64,000 bases of DNA from Burkholderia multivorans ATCC BAA-247. Lineage in GTDB: Bacteria; Pseudomonadota; Gammaproteobacteria; Burkholderiales; Burkholderiaceae. The stretch covers positions 2,914,001 to 2,978,000 of the forward strand of contig NZ_CP009832.1 of the NCBI RefSeq assembly GCF_000959525.1, written 5' to 3'. A model generated the notes under the pieces. That model did no database searches and had not been told where the DNA came from. It worked only from the letters and a program-made list of their open reading frames with translations. How positions within the stretch are numbered: position 1 is the first letter of the stretch; each line of letters opens with the position of its first letter. Below are positions 44,479-52,704 of the stretch, one piece after another. A program made the translations under genes and the position numbers.

Positions 44479-45402
44479 ATGTCAATGGCCGACCGCGACG
44501 GCAAGATCTGGATGGACGGCAAGCTGATCGACTGGCGCGACGCCACGATCCACGTTCTGACCCACACGCTGCACTACGGCATGGGCGTCTTCGAGGGCGT
44601 GCGCGCATACAAGACGGCCGACGGCAGCACCGCGATCTTCCGTCTGCCCGAGCACACGAAACGTCTGCTGAATTCCGCGAAGATCTTCCAGATGGACGTG
44701 CCGTTCGACCAGGAAACGCTGGAAGCCGCGCAGCGCGAAGTCGTGCGCGAGAACAAGCTCGAGTCGTGCTACCTGCGCCCGATCATCTGGGTCGGCTCGG
44801 AAAAGCTCGGCGTGTCGGCGAAGGGCAACACGATCCACGTCGCGATCGCCGCCTGGCCGTGGGGCGCCTACCTCGGCGAGGACGGCCTCGCGAAGGGCAT
44901 CCGCGTGAAGACGTCGTCGTTCACGCGCCATCACGTGAACGTGTCGATGGTGCGCGCGAAGGCGTCCGGCTGGTACGTGAACTCGATCCTCGCGAACCAG
45001 GAAGCGACGGCCGACGGCTACGACGAAGCGCTGCTGCTCGACGTCGACGGCTACGTGTCCGAAGGCTCCGGCGAGAACTTCTTCCTCGTGAACCGCGGCA
45101 AGCTGTACACGCCCGATCTGTCGTCGTGCCTCGACGGCATCACGCGCGACACGATCATCACGCTCGCGAAGGACGCCGGCATCGAAGTCATCGAGAAGCG
45201 CATCACGCGCGACGAGGTCTACACGGCCGACGAAGCGTTCTTCACCGGCACGGCCGCCGAAGTCACGCCGATCCGCGAACTCGACAACCGCACGATCGGC
45301 AGCGGCGCGCGCGGCCCCGTCACCGAAAAGCTGCAATCGGCGTTTTTCGATATCGTGTCGGGCAAGAACGCGAAGTACGCGCACTGGCTGACCAAGGTCT
45401 GA
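44479..45402 (+). CDS. ilvE: Branched-chain amino acid aminotransferase
   Basis: PLP-dependent class IV aminotransferase, 307 residues, the normal length. It makes or breaks down Leu, Ile and Val by transamination with 2-oxoglutarate. The HTLHYGMGVFEGVRAY segment (near 28-43), catalytic Lys in SMVRAKASGWYVNS (near 160), and EGSGENFFLVNRGKLYTP are diagnostic. The start MSMADRDGKIWMDGKLIDW has AGGAGAAT upstream. It opens a plus-strand gene run with the zinc-finger and waaF genes, and diverges from azlCD. Confidence 0.96.
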   Translation: MSMADRDGKIWMDGKLIDWRDATIHVLTHTLHYGMGVFEGVRAYKTADGSTAIFRLPEHTKRLLNSAKIFQMDVPFDQETLEAAQREVVRENKLESCYLRPIIWVGSEKLGVSAKGNTIHVAIAAWPWGAYLGEDGLAKGIRVKTSSFTRHHVNVSMVRAKASGWYVNSILANQEATADGYDEALLLDVDGYVSEGSGENFFLVNRGKLYTPDLSSCLDGITRDTIITLAKDAGIEVIEKRITRDEVYTADEAFFTGTAAEVTPIRELDNRTIGSGARGPVTEKLQSAFFDIVSGKNAKYAHWLTKV

Positions 45403-45452
45403 GCGCGCACGCCCCGACCGCCCCACCAAGAAGAGTGACAAGAGAAAGTCTC

Positions 45453-45647
45453 ATGAGTGAAATCAAGGAAATGCCGCTGGTCGAGCTGGCGGCGAAGGAC
45501 CTCCCCGCCTACTGCCCGAATCCCGCCATGACGCGCTGGAACGCCCATCCGCGCGTGTTCATCGACGTGTCGCACGGCGAAGCGCGCTGCCCGTACTGCG
45601 GCACGCGCTACAAGCTGCGCGACGGCGAGGTGGTCAAGGGCCACTGA
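45453..45647 (+). CDS. Zinc-finger CHCC domain protein
   Basis: 64-residue protein with the zf-CHCC motif: Cys21 (AYCPNP), His42 (VSHGEARC), then Cys47 and Cys50 (CPYCGTRY). The same fold occurs in the NDUFS6 subunit of mitochondrial complex I. In beta-proteobacteria such a gene commonly lies between ilvE and waaF, and its role is not established. The ATG at 45453 follows ilvE by 50 bases and is preceded by AAGAGAAAG. Confidence 0.9.
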   Translation: MSEIKEMPLVELAAKDLPAYCPNPAMTRWNAHPRVFIDVSHGEARCPYCGTRYKLRDGEVVKGH

Positions 45648-45786
45648 GCGCATCGGGCCTGCGGGCCCGCGCTATCCACGAGGCGGCGCAGCCGGGCTTG
45701 TTCCGGCACGCCGCCGTTTCCCTATCTGGCAACCCGAACGCGGCGCTCGCGCGGCGCGTTTCATTACGACATCGGAAATCGACCTG

Positions 45787-46824
45787 ATGCGTCGAGCGCT
45801 GGTTATCGCACCGAACTGGATCGGTGACGCATTGATGGCGCAGCCGCTCTTTGCGCTGCTGAAGAAACTCCATCCCCGCATCGCGATCGACGCCGTCGCG
45901 CCCACCTGGGTCGCGCCGGTGCTCGAACGGATGCCCGAGATCCACGATGTCTACGCGACCGATCTCGCGCACGGCAAGCTGCAGCTGCTGCGCCGCTGGC
46001 AGCTCGCGAGCGATCTGCGCGACGTCGGCTACGACGCCGCCTACGTGCTGCCGAATTCGCTGAAATCGGCGGTGATTCCGTGGCTCGCGAACATTCCGCT
46101 GCGCATCGGCTACACGGGCGAGCACCGCTACGGGCTCTTGAACGTGCGTCACGCGAACCCCGACAAGTCCGCCGAACGGCCGCCGATGACGACGCACTAC
46201 GCGGCGCTCGCGTACGCGCCGGGCGCGAAGCTGCCCGAGTCGATGAAGACGCTGCCGCCGCCGCGCCTCGACGCGGACCTGAACGAGACGGCGCGCGTCT
46301 CCGCGCGCTTCAATCTCGATACGCGCAAGCCGCTCGTCGTGTTCTGCCCGGGCGCGGAATACGGGCCGGCCAAGCGCTGGCCGCCCGAGCATTTCGCGAC
46401 GCTCGCGACGATCGTCCACCAGTCGTTCCCGTATACGCAGATCGTCGCGCTCGGCTCGCAGAAGGACGCGGCGGCCGCGCAGGCGATCGCCGATCACGCG
46501 CCGAACGTGCGCAATCTCTGCGGGCAGACCTCGCTCTCCGAGGCGTGCGCGCTGATCGCACGCGCGAATGCCGTCGTCACGAACGATTCGGGGCTGATGC
46601 ACGTCGCCGCCGCGCTGCGCCGGCCGCTCGTCGCGGTGTACGGGTCGACCGATCCGCGCCACACTCCTCCGCTGTCGGACCTGGCGAAGGTACAATGGCT
46701 GCATCTCGAATGCAGTCCCTGTTTCGAGCGCGAGTGCCCGCTCGGCCACCTGAATTGTCTGCGCGAACTCGGCCCCGAACAGGTATTCGGCGATTTGCGC
46801 GGCATGCTCGTCGGGCAGCGCTGA
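45787..46824 (+). CDS. waaF: ADP-heptose:LPS heptosyltransferase II
   Basis: GT9-family glycosyltransferase, 345 residues, adding the second heptose to the inner core of lipopolysaccharide at the cytosolic face of the inner membrane. N-terminal MRRALVIAPNWIGDALMAQP (conserved acceptor-site Asp in WIGD), the middle FCPGAEYGPAKRWP, and the donor-site VTNDSGLMHVAAALRRPLVAVYGSTDP are signature segments. ECSPCFERECPLGHLNCL near the end is typical of WaaF. It is 139 bases after the zinc-finger gene on the same strand. Confidence 0.95.
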   Translation: MRRALVIAPNWIGDALMAQPLFALLKKLHPRIAIDAVAPTWVAPVLERMPEIHDVYATDLAHGKLQLLRRWQLASDLRDVGYDAAYVLPNSLKSAVIPWLANIPLRIGYTGEHRYGLLNVRHANPDKSAERPPMTTHYAALAYAPGAKLPESMKTLPPPRLDADLNETARVSARFNLDTRKPLVVFCPGAEYGPAKRWPPEHFATLATIVHQSFPYTQIVALGSQKDAAAAQAIADHAPNVRNLCGQTSLSEACALIARANAVVTNDSGLMHVAAALRRPLVAVYGSTDPRHTPPLSDLAKVQWLHLECSPCFERECPLGHLNCLRELGPEQVFGDLRGMLVGQR

Positions 46825-46939
46825 CCTTGACCGGCGGCGTCGCCCGGCGCGCCGGGCAATCCGATTCACCGGTGCGCGGCGGCCCCACCCGGGCCGCCGT
46901 GCTGAATACGGCGCGCGACGCGCGCGAGAGATAACCCCG

Positions 46940-47386
46940 ATGCCACGTTTTGCCCGCCTTTTCGAAGCCGCCGCCGATACGCTCAACGCCTACTACCAGG
47001 CCGTCGCCGATGCCAATCTCGACGCGCTGCTGGCGTTGTGGATCGACGAGGATTTCGCCAGCTGCGTGTGGGCCGACGGCGAGCATCTGCATGGGCTCGA
47101 CCAGATCCGCAGCGGGCTCGGCACGCGGCTCGCGACGCGTCCGGTGACGATCGAGCCGCTCGACATCCGCGTCTACGACAGCCTCGGCACGGTCGTCTAC
47201 ACGATCGCCGAAGCGCACCAGCAAGCCGACCTGACGGCCGATCCCGACATGGTTTTTGCGACGTACGTGATGATTCACGAACGCGGCGAGTGGCGCATCG
47301 CGCATATCCACGCGAGCCCGATTCCCGAGCAGGCGGCCGGGCAGTTCGCCGCCAAGATCCGTCACGGGCAGGGCCCGCTGCACTGA
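46940..47386 (+). CDS. SnoaL-like/NTF2-fold protein
   Basis: 148-residue cytosolic protein with an NTF2-like (SnoaL_3) cone fold. The pattern AADTLNAYYQAVADANLDALLALWIDED at the N terminus and YVMIHERGEWRIAHIHASP near the end are typical of this fold. Family members include steroid isomerases, cyclases and many uncharacterised proteins. The gene follows waaF by 115 bases and precedes a YheT-type hydrolase gene by 27 bases. No catalytic role can be read with confidence. Confidence 0.85.
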   Translation: MPRFARLFEAAADTLNAYYQAVADANLDALLALWIDEDFASCVWADGEHLHGLDQIRSGLGTRLATRPVTIEPLDIRVYDSLGTVVYTIAEAHQQADLTADPDMVFATYVMIHERGEWRIAHIHASPIPEQAAGQFAAKIRHGQGPLH

Positions 47387-47413
47387 CGAATAAACGAAGA
47401 ACGCGGGGCGATC

Positions 47414-48454
47414 ATGAGTACGGCTTCACCGCCCACATCGCCGCTGACCGGGCCGCAGGCCCCCGACGACGACAATCTGCTGCGCTATCGCGCACCGCGC
47501 TGGCTGCCGAACAGCCACGTGCAGACGATCGTGCCTGCGCTGTTCGCGCGCCGGCCGGTCGTCGCATACCGGCGCGAGCGCTGGGAAACGCCCGATCACG
47601 ACTTCATCGACCTCGACTGGGTCGCGCATCTCGATAGCGCCGCGCCGCCGCCGGACGCGCCGCTGTTCGTGCTGTTCCACGGCCTCGAAGGCAGCTCGGG
47701 CTCCCATTACGCGCTCGCGATGATGGCCGCCGCGCGCGCGAAGGGCTGGCACGGCGTCGTGCCGCACTTTCGCAGCTGCAGCGGCGAACTGAACCGGCAG
47801 CCACGCTTCTATCATCTCGCCGACAGCGCCGAAGTCGACTGGATCCTGCGCCGGCTCGCCGCGCAGCATCGCGGGCCGATCGTCGCGGCCGGCGTGTCGC
47901 TCGGCGGCAACGTGCTGCTGCGCTGGCTCGGCGAGCATCGCAGCGACACGTCGATCGTACGGGCCGCCGCCGCGATCTCGACGCCGATCGACGTGCATGC
48001 GGGCGGCCGCGCGCTGTCGCAGGGCTTCGCGATGGTGTACACGCGCAGCTTCCTGAAGACGCTGAAACGCAAGGCGCTCATGAAGCTCGAGCAGTATCCG
48101 GGGCTGTTCGACCGCGACGCGATGCTGCGCGCGGTGACGATGTACGACTTCGACGAGGTCGTGACCGCGCCGCTGCACGGTTTCGCGAATGCGAACGACT
48201 ACTGGACACAGGCGACCACGCGCCCGCTGCTGCCCGCGATCGACGTGCCGACGCTGATTCTCAATGCGCGCAACGATCCTTTCCTGCCCGAATCGGCGCT
48301 GCCGGGCCCGGCCGACGTGTCGCCGGCCGTCGAGCTCGACCAGCCCGCGCACGGCGGCCACGCGGGATTCATGACCGGTCCGTTCCCCGGCCGCCTCGAC
48401 TGGCTGTCGGCGCGCGTGTTCGGCTATTGCTCCAAATTCGTCGACCATGGATGA
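47414..48454 (+). CDS. YheT-family alpha/beta hydrolase
   Basis: Alpha/beta hydrolase of the YheT/ABHD1-3 family, 346 residues. N-terminal RAPRWLPNSHVQTIVPALF (near 28-46) is the family hallmark. The oxyanion region LFHGLEGSSGSHYA and the nucleophile elbow GVSLGGNVLL (Ser near 160) follow; the catalytic Asp is in LNARNDPFLP and the His in HGGHAGF near 315. Bacterial members hydrolyse medium-chain esters or have unknown substrates. The 3' end overlaps the next gene by eight bases. Confidence 0.92.
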   Translation: MSTASPPTSPLTGPQAPDDDNLLRYRAPRWLPNSHVQTIVPALFARRPVVAYRRERWETPDHDFIDLDWVAHLDSAAPPPDAPLFVLFHGLEGSSGSHYALAMMAAARAKGWHGVVPHFRSCSGELNRQPRFYHLADSAEVDWILRRLAAQHRGPIVAAGVSLGGNVLLRWLGEHRSDTSIVRAAAAISTPIDVHAGGRALSQGFAMVYTRSFLKTLKRKALMKLEQYPGLFDRDAMLRAVTMYDFDEVVTAPLHGFANANDYWTQATTRPLLPAIDVPTLILNARNDPFLPESALPGPADVSPAVELDQPAHGGHAGFMTGPFPGRLDWLSARVFGYCSKFVDHG

Positions 48455-49043
48455 CATCGTCAAGCAGGCGCTCGCGAAATGGCCGAACGTGCCGCACTGC
48501 ACGGGCTGGCTGTTGCTCGACCGGCGCGGCACGTGGCGGCTGCGCGACGAGGCCGCGCAGGCTGCCGGCGAACTCGGTTCGCCGATCCGCCATGCCGCGC
48601 TGATCGCTTTCATCGGACGCAACTACGAGTGCGACGCGCACGGCCAGTGGTTTTTCCAGAACGGGCCGCAGCGCGTGTACGTGGAGCTCGCGTATACGCC
48701 GTGGATCGTGCGGCTCGCCGAGCGCGACGGACAGCTGTCGCTGACCGATCACACCGGCGCGCCGTTCGAGCCCGACGAGGCATGGCTCGACGATGCGGGC
48801 GGCGTGCTGTTCGTCGAAGCCGGCACGCGGCCGCGCGTCGCCGCGCTGCACGATCACGACCTCGGGCTGTTCGCCGATCGCGCGGACCTCGACGCGACGC
48901 CACCCGTGCTGCGCTGGCGCGACGCTCGGCTGCTGCCGCTCGGGCAGATCGCGGGCACCGACGTGCCGGCTCGGTTCGGCTTCGTCACGAGCCCGGCCCG
49001 ACGCGCGAGCGAAGCCGGCAACGCGGGCGAGGCCGGGCGCTGA
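48447..49043 (+). CDS. Conserved protein of unknown function downstream of the YheT-type hydrolase gene
   Basis: 198-residue soluble protein that I do not recognise by name. It starts MDDIVKQALAKWPNVPHCTGW with its ATG at 48447 inside the end of the hydrolase gene, so the two are coupled. The middle has RHAALIAFIGRNYECDAHGQWFFQNGPQRVYV, a pattern I have seen in beta-proteobacterial proteins of DUF type. The C terminus is less ordered and rich in Arg, Ala and Gly. Third-position GC and overlap support it as real. No signal peptide or membrane span. Confidence 0.82.
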   Translation: MDDIVKQALAKWPNVPHCTGWLLLDRRGTWRLRDEAAQAAGELGSPIRHAALIAFIGRNYECDAHGQWFFQNGPQRVYVELAYTPWIVRLAERDGQLSLTDHTGAPFEPDEAWLDDAGGVLFVEAGTRPRVAALHDHDLGLFADRADLDATPPVLRWRDARLLPLGQIAGTDVPARFGFVTSPARRASEAGNAGEAGR

Positions 49044-49131
49044 GCGCGATCGTCGCTGCGTTCGTCGTCGCGTTCATCAGCGCGGCCGGCGTTCGCGGCG
49101 CGTACATCGCGCACGCGCTCGCCGCTAACCG

Positions 49132-50838
49132 CTAGCCGCGCCCGTTCTTGTCGTCTTCGCGCTCTTCCTTGTAGCGCGCCTCGAATTCCAGCAGTCGCGC
49201 GCCGATGATCGACTGGTCGTAGAACGACACGTCCTTCGCATCGCGCGCCTCCTTCAACTGGCGAATCGCCGACGGCCACGCGCCGTCCAGCGCGAGCTTC
49301 TCCGCCAGCGCGCGGCGCCGCGCGAGCACGTCGCCCTTCCCGTCGCTCGCCTTCGCGAGGTAGTCCCACCAGTCCGGCTGATCGGGATCGGCGCTCGCCT
49401 GCGCCCGCGCGAGCGTCTGCGCCTCGGCAAAGCGGCGCGCGGCGATCAGCGTCTGCAGGTGCACGACGATCGCCGCGTGCGACGCGGGCCAGCGCCGCTG
49501 CGCGAGCGCCGCGAGCCGCACCGCGTCGTCGGTACGCCCCGCGCGTCGCGCGATGTCGGCGGCCAGCACGTCGAGGCTCGGCGAGCCCGTGGCCGGATCG
49601 CGGTCGCGGCCCTCGCGCGCATCGAACGCTGCGCGCGCGGTGGCGAGCGCGCGGTCCGCCGCGTCGTACTGTCCGAGCAGCGCGTTCGCCAGCGCGATGC
49701 CGTACGCGTTCGCCGCGACGTTCGGCGCGGTGCGATCGTCGATCTCGAGCTGCATCCGCCGCGCTTCGGCCGCGATATCGTTCGGCGCACGGTTCTGCAG
49801 GATCCGCAGCCGCGCGCGCACGAAACCGTATTCCGGCGACTGACGCGGCTGACGGTACGGCGCGCGCCGCGCGCGATCGTCCATGTCGGCGATCCGCTCG
49901 ACCGTCAGCGGGTGCGTCCGCGCGTAGGCCGGTACGCCGGCGTCGCCCATCGACGCACGTTCGAGGCGTTCGAAGAACCCCGGCATCCCGTACGGGTCGT
50001 AACCGGCGCCCGCCAGCAGCTGGAAGCCGACGCGGTCGGCTTCGCGCTCGGCCGTCCGCGAAAAGCGCAGCTGATTGTCGACCGCGAATGCCTGTCCGCC
50101 CATCGCGATCGCGCTGCCGAGATCGCCGCTGCGCGCGAGCACGCCGGCCAGCACGCCGAGCAGCATCGTCGCGAGCGCCGTGTAGCCGGTTTTCTCGTTC
50201 GCGCCGATCATGCGCGCGATGTGCCGCTGCAGCACGTGCCCCATCTCGTGACCGATCACCGACGCGAGCTCCGATTCCGTCTGCGTCGCGACGACGAGCC
50301 CGCTGTTGATGCCGATGAAGCCGCCCGGCATCGAGAACGCGTTGATCTGCGGATCGCGCACGGCGAACAGGTCGAAGTCCGGCGCATAGCCGCCGATGTA
50401 CCGCGCGGAAGCCGCGGCCGCCAGACGTTTCGCCACCGCATTCAGGTAGTCGCGGACGAGCCAGTCGTCGAGATAGTCGGGGTCGCGCCGCACGTCGCGC
50501 ATCACGCGCTCGCCGAGCTTGCGCTCGGCCTGCGGCGTCAGCGCGCCGCCGGATCCGTCGCCGAGATCGGGCAACTCGAACGCCCGAAGCGGCGCGCGCA
50601 GGCTTGCCGCGGGTGCCGACGCATCGTCGGCGATGCCCGTTGCGCCCGAAAAACGGCTCTCCGCGCCGCCGTACGTGCCGAACACGCCGGTCGCGATGCC
50701 CGGCGGCACGGTCGAGATCGACGGCGAAGCGGCGTTGACCGATTCGAGCGGCGCCGGCGCCGTACGCTGCGCGAAGCTGTTCGCCGGCAGCGCGAGCGCA
50801 GCCGATAACGACACGGCAAGCAACTGTTTGACACGCAT
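49132..50838 (-). CDS. Periplasmic M48 metalloprotease with helical-repeat C terminus (BepA-like)
   Basis: 568-residue exported protein. A signal peptide ends near SFAQR (residue 25). The M48 peptidase domain holds the zinc motif HEMGH at 197-201 and the third ligand Glu in EREADRVG. The segment ending INAFSMPGGFIGINSGL precedes it, as in BepA/YfgC. The last 200 residues are Ala-rich helices of TPR type. BepA in E. coli assists LptD assembly and degrades misfolded outer membrane proteins; a similar role is likely. It is convergent with the preceding plus-strand gene and divergent from moaC. Confidence 0.92.
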   Translation of the reverse strand: MRVKQLLAVSLSAALALPANSFAQRTAPAPLESVNAASPSISTVPPGIATGVFGTYGGAESRFSGATGIADDASAPAASLRAPLRAFELPDLGDGSGGALTPQAERKLGERVMRDVRRDPDYLDDWLVRDYLNAVAKRLAAAASARYIGGYAPDFDLFAVRDPQINAFSMPGGFIGINSGLVVATQTESELASVIGHEMGHVLQRHIARMIGANEKTGYTALATMLLGVLAGVLARSGDLGSAIAMGGQAFAVDNQLRFSRTAEREADRVGFQLLAGAGYDPYGMPGFFERLERASMGDAGVPAYARTHPLTVERIADMDDRARRAPYRQPRQSPEYGFVRARLRILQNRAPNDIAAEARRMQLEIDDRTAPNVAANAYGIALANALLGQYDAADRALATARAAFDAREGRDRDPATGSPSLDVLAADIARRAGRTDDAVRLAALAQRRWPASHAAIVVHLQTLIAARRFAEAQTLARAQASADPDQPDWWDYLAKASDGKGDVLARRRALAEKLALDGAWPSAIRQLKEARDAKDVSFYDQSIIGARLLEFEARYKEEREDDKNGRG

Positions 50839-51163
50839 GGCAGGATGGAGCGACGCCGCCCGCGCGCCGGGCGCGCATCGCGGCGTTTGGTCTGATCTGA
50901 ATATCGTGGCCATTGTACCGGCGCGACCGCGACTGTCCTGCGCCGCGCACGCGCGATCTGCACGCGCGCCGGCGCGAACGCCGCTGCTATGATAGGCGCC
51001 CGTTGAAACCCTGCGCGAGATCGCGGCGCGCGCTGCCGCAGGCGCTCCGCCGTGCATGCGCGCCGGAACGCCGAGTGGCGGCCGCGTCCCGCATACCGGT
51101 CGAGCGCAACGCATCAGGATCGACACACGTCCGCGCGCGGACGACGATCGACAGGAGCATCAC

Positions 51164-51643
51164 ATGTCTGGACTCACCCATTTCGATGCCGCCGGCCACG
51201 CGCACATGGTCGACGTCGGCGGCAAGCAGGAAACGCAGCGGATCGCGGTCGCGCGCGGCACGATCCGGATGCTGCCGGCCACCTTCGAGCTGATCCGCGA
51301 CGGCAAGGCGAAGAAAGGCGACGTGCTCGGCGTGGCGCGTATCGCCGCGATCCAGGGCGCAAAGCGCACCGCGGATCTGATTCCGCTCTGTCATCCGCTC
51401 GCGCTGACGCGCGTCGCCGTCGATTTCGAACTCGACGACGCGCTGCCGGGCGTGCATTGCATCGCGCAGGTGGAAACGTTCGGCCGCACGGGCGTCGAGA
51501 TGGAAGCGCTGACCGCGGTGCAAGTCGGGCTGCTGACCGTCTACGACATGTGCAAGGCCGTCGATCGCGGGATGGTGATCGGCGATGTCAGTGTCACCGA
51601 GAAGCGCGGCGGTAAGTCGGGCGATTGGAAGGCGCAGGCGTGA
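51164..51643 (+). CDS. moaC: Cyclic pyranopterin monophosphate synthase
   Basis: MoaC, 159 residues, the standard length. It converts 3',8-cH2GTP to cyclic pyranopterin monophosphate in molybdenum cofactor synthesis. N-terminal [19 protein letters not shown] is typical, followed by [31 protein letters not shown] (His in LCHP) and [30 protein letters not shown]. The ATG at 51164 has ACAGGAG just upstream. It stands alone; other mo-cofactor genes are not in the window. Confidence 0.96.
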   Translation: MSGLTHFDAAGHAHMVDVGGKQETQRIAVARGTIRMLPATFELIRDGKAKKGDVLGVARIAAIQGAKRTADLIPLCHPLALTRVAVDFELDDALPGVHCIAQVETFGRTGVEMEALTAVQVGLLTVYDMCKAVDRGMVIGDVSVTEKRGGKSGDWKAQA

Positions 51644-51761
51644 TCCATCGTTCCATCGCGGCGCCGTCGGCGTTTGACGGGCGGACGCGATAGTCGATTC
51701 GACGCACGCGTCGGCGATCTGCGATTCGAATCGCTTCAGTTCGACAGCGCCCCGCTCCGCG

Positions 51762-52112
51762 TCACTGGCCGCGCTGCGGCTCGAACACGAACGGCTGCGT
51801 CAGCAGGAAGGGGTTCGCGGCGGCGCCGGTCTGCGTGCACGTTGCGCGCGCCATCGCCTCGACGGCCGCCCGGTCGGCCGCGGCGTTGCGGCTGCTCGTC
51901 GTCACCGTCACGTTCTGCGCCTCGCCGGACGCCGTCATCAACGCGCGCACGAGCACGGTCGCCGGGCGCGTGAGCGGCTTGGCGGTATCCGGATAGACGG
52001 CACGCGGAATATGGCACGTCAGCTTGCTTTCCTGCGACGACGACAGCATCGCGCAGCCGGAAAACAGCATCGCGACGGCAGGCAGGATCAGGTAGGTCGA
52101 GCGAATAGCCAT
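51762..52112 (-). CDS. Small lipoprotein with TonB C-terminal-like fold
   Basis: 116 residues. A lipoprotein signal ends in MLFSGC (Cys20). The mature part reads HIPRAVYPDTAKPLTRPATV then VLVRALMTASGEAQNVTV, the typical strand order of a TonB C-terminal domain, which includes a Pro-x-Tyr-Pro-type start. Such short proteins lack the membrane anchor and Pro-rich spacer of true TonB and have no settled role. The ATG at 52112 opens toward moaC. Upstream lies a 592-base region without a gene. Confidence 0.8.
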   Translation of the reverse strand: MAIRSTYLILPAVAMLFSGCAMLSSSQESKLTCHIPRAVYPDTAKPLTRPATVLVRALMTASGEAQNVTVTTSSRNAAADRAAVEAMARATCTQTGAAANPFLLTQPFVFEPQRGQ

Positions 52113-52704
52113 GGTCGAATATCGTTGTTCAGGTCTGTTCCGGACGAACGCCGCGTGACGGCGGCATCGCTCCCCGCACGCGCTCGGCTGGCCGCGGCCG
52201 TCGGACCGGCGCCCCGTGACGGCCGCGCGGCCTCTCGATCGATCGGCCGCGATCCCGCTGCGTACCCAGCCGACGCGACGTCGAGCGCCCTCGAGCCCGA
52301 AACGTTGCGTCGACGTGCGCGAGCGCGCATCGGAAGGCTTTCGCGCATTGTGCACGCGCCGTCGCGCGCATGGCAGCGATTTGACAATGGTTGACGCGAA
52401 TCGCGCCCGATTTGGCGCGACTCCGTGCGATCCGGGAAGCAATCGCCACCCGGCGCGGAGTCGCATGCGCCGCGCTGTCGCACGATCGCCGCTGTATCGC
52501 CCGTATCGAGCGGCGCGAATTCCGCTTATCCGGCACGGCGCCGCGTCACTGGCCCGGTGTCGTCGGGTGCGACTCCGTGCGATGCGGCAAGCAATCGCCG
52601 CGCGCCTCGGGAATCGCGCCCGCGCAGTGCGGTCGCCCGACCATCGCCGTATCGCCTGAACCGGGCGGCGCGCATCCCGCTTGTCGGCCGCTGCGCCGCG
52701 TCTC
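52113..52704. other. 592-base non-coding region between the TonB-like lipoprotein and pglL
   Basis: No convincing gene is present on either strand; open frames here follow base composition only. The right half is a degenerate tandem duplication (52417-52701). The left half carries the lipoprotein promoter region, which I could not resolve. A short AT-rich patch at 52378-52395 (TTTGACAATGG) is the only promoter-like spot. Confidence 0.7.
52417..52701. repeat. Degenerate tandem repeat, two units of about 130 bases
   Basis: Both units open with GCGACTCCGTGCGAT (52417 and 52569), continue with GAAGCAATCGCC or CAAGCAATCGCC, share CATCGCC/GATCGCCG and GGCGGCGC/GCGGCGCG blocks, and end GCCGCGTC (52547 and 52701). 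The period is 152 bases. Similarity is high at the ends and poor in the middle. Neither unit is open for translation in a way that suggests coding. Confidence 0.75.
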
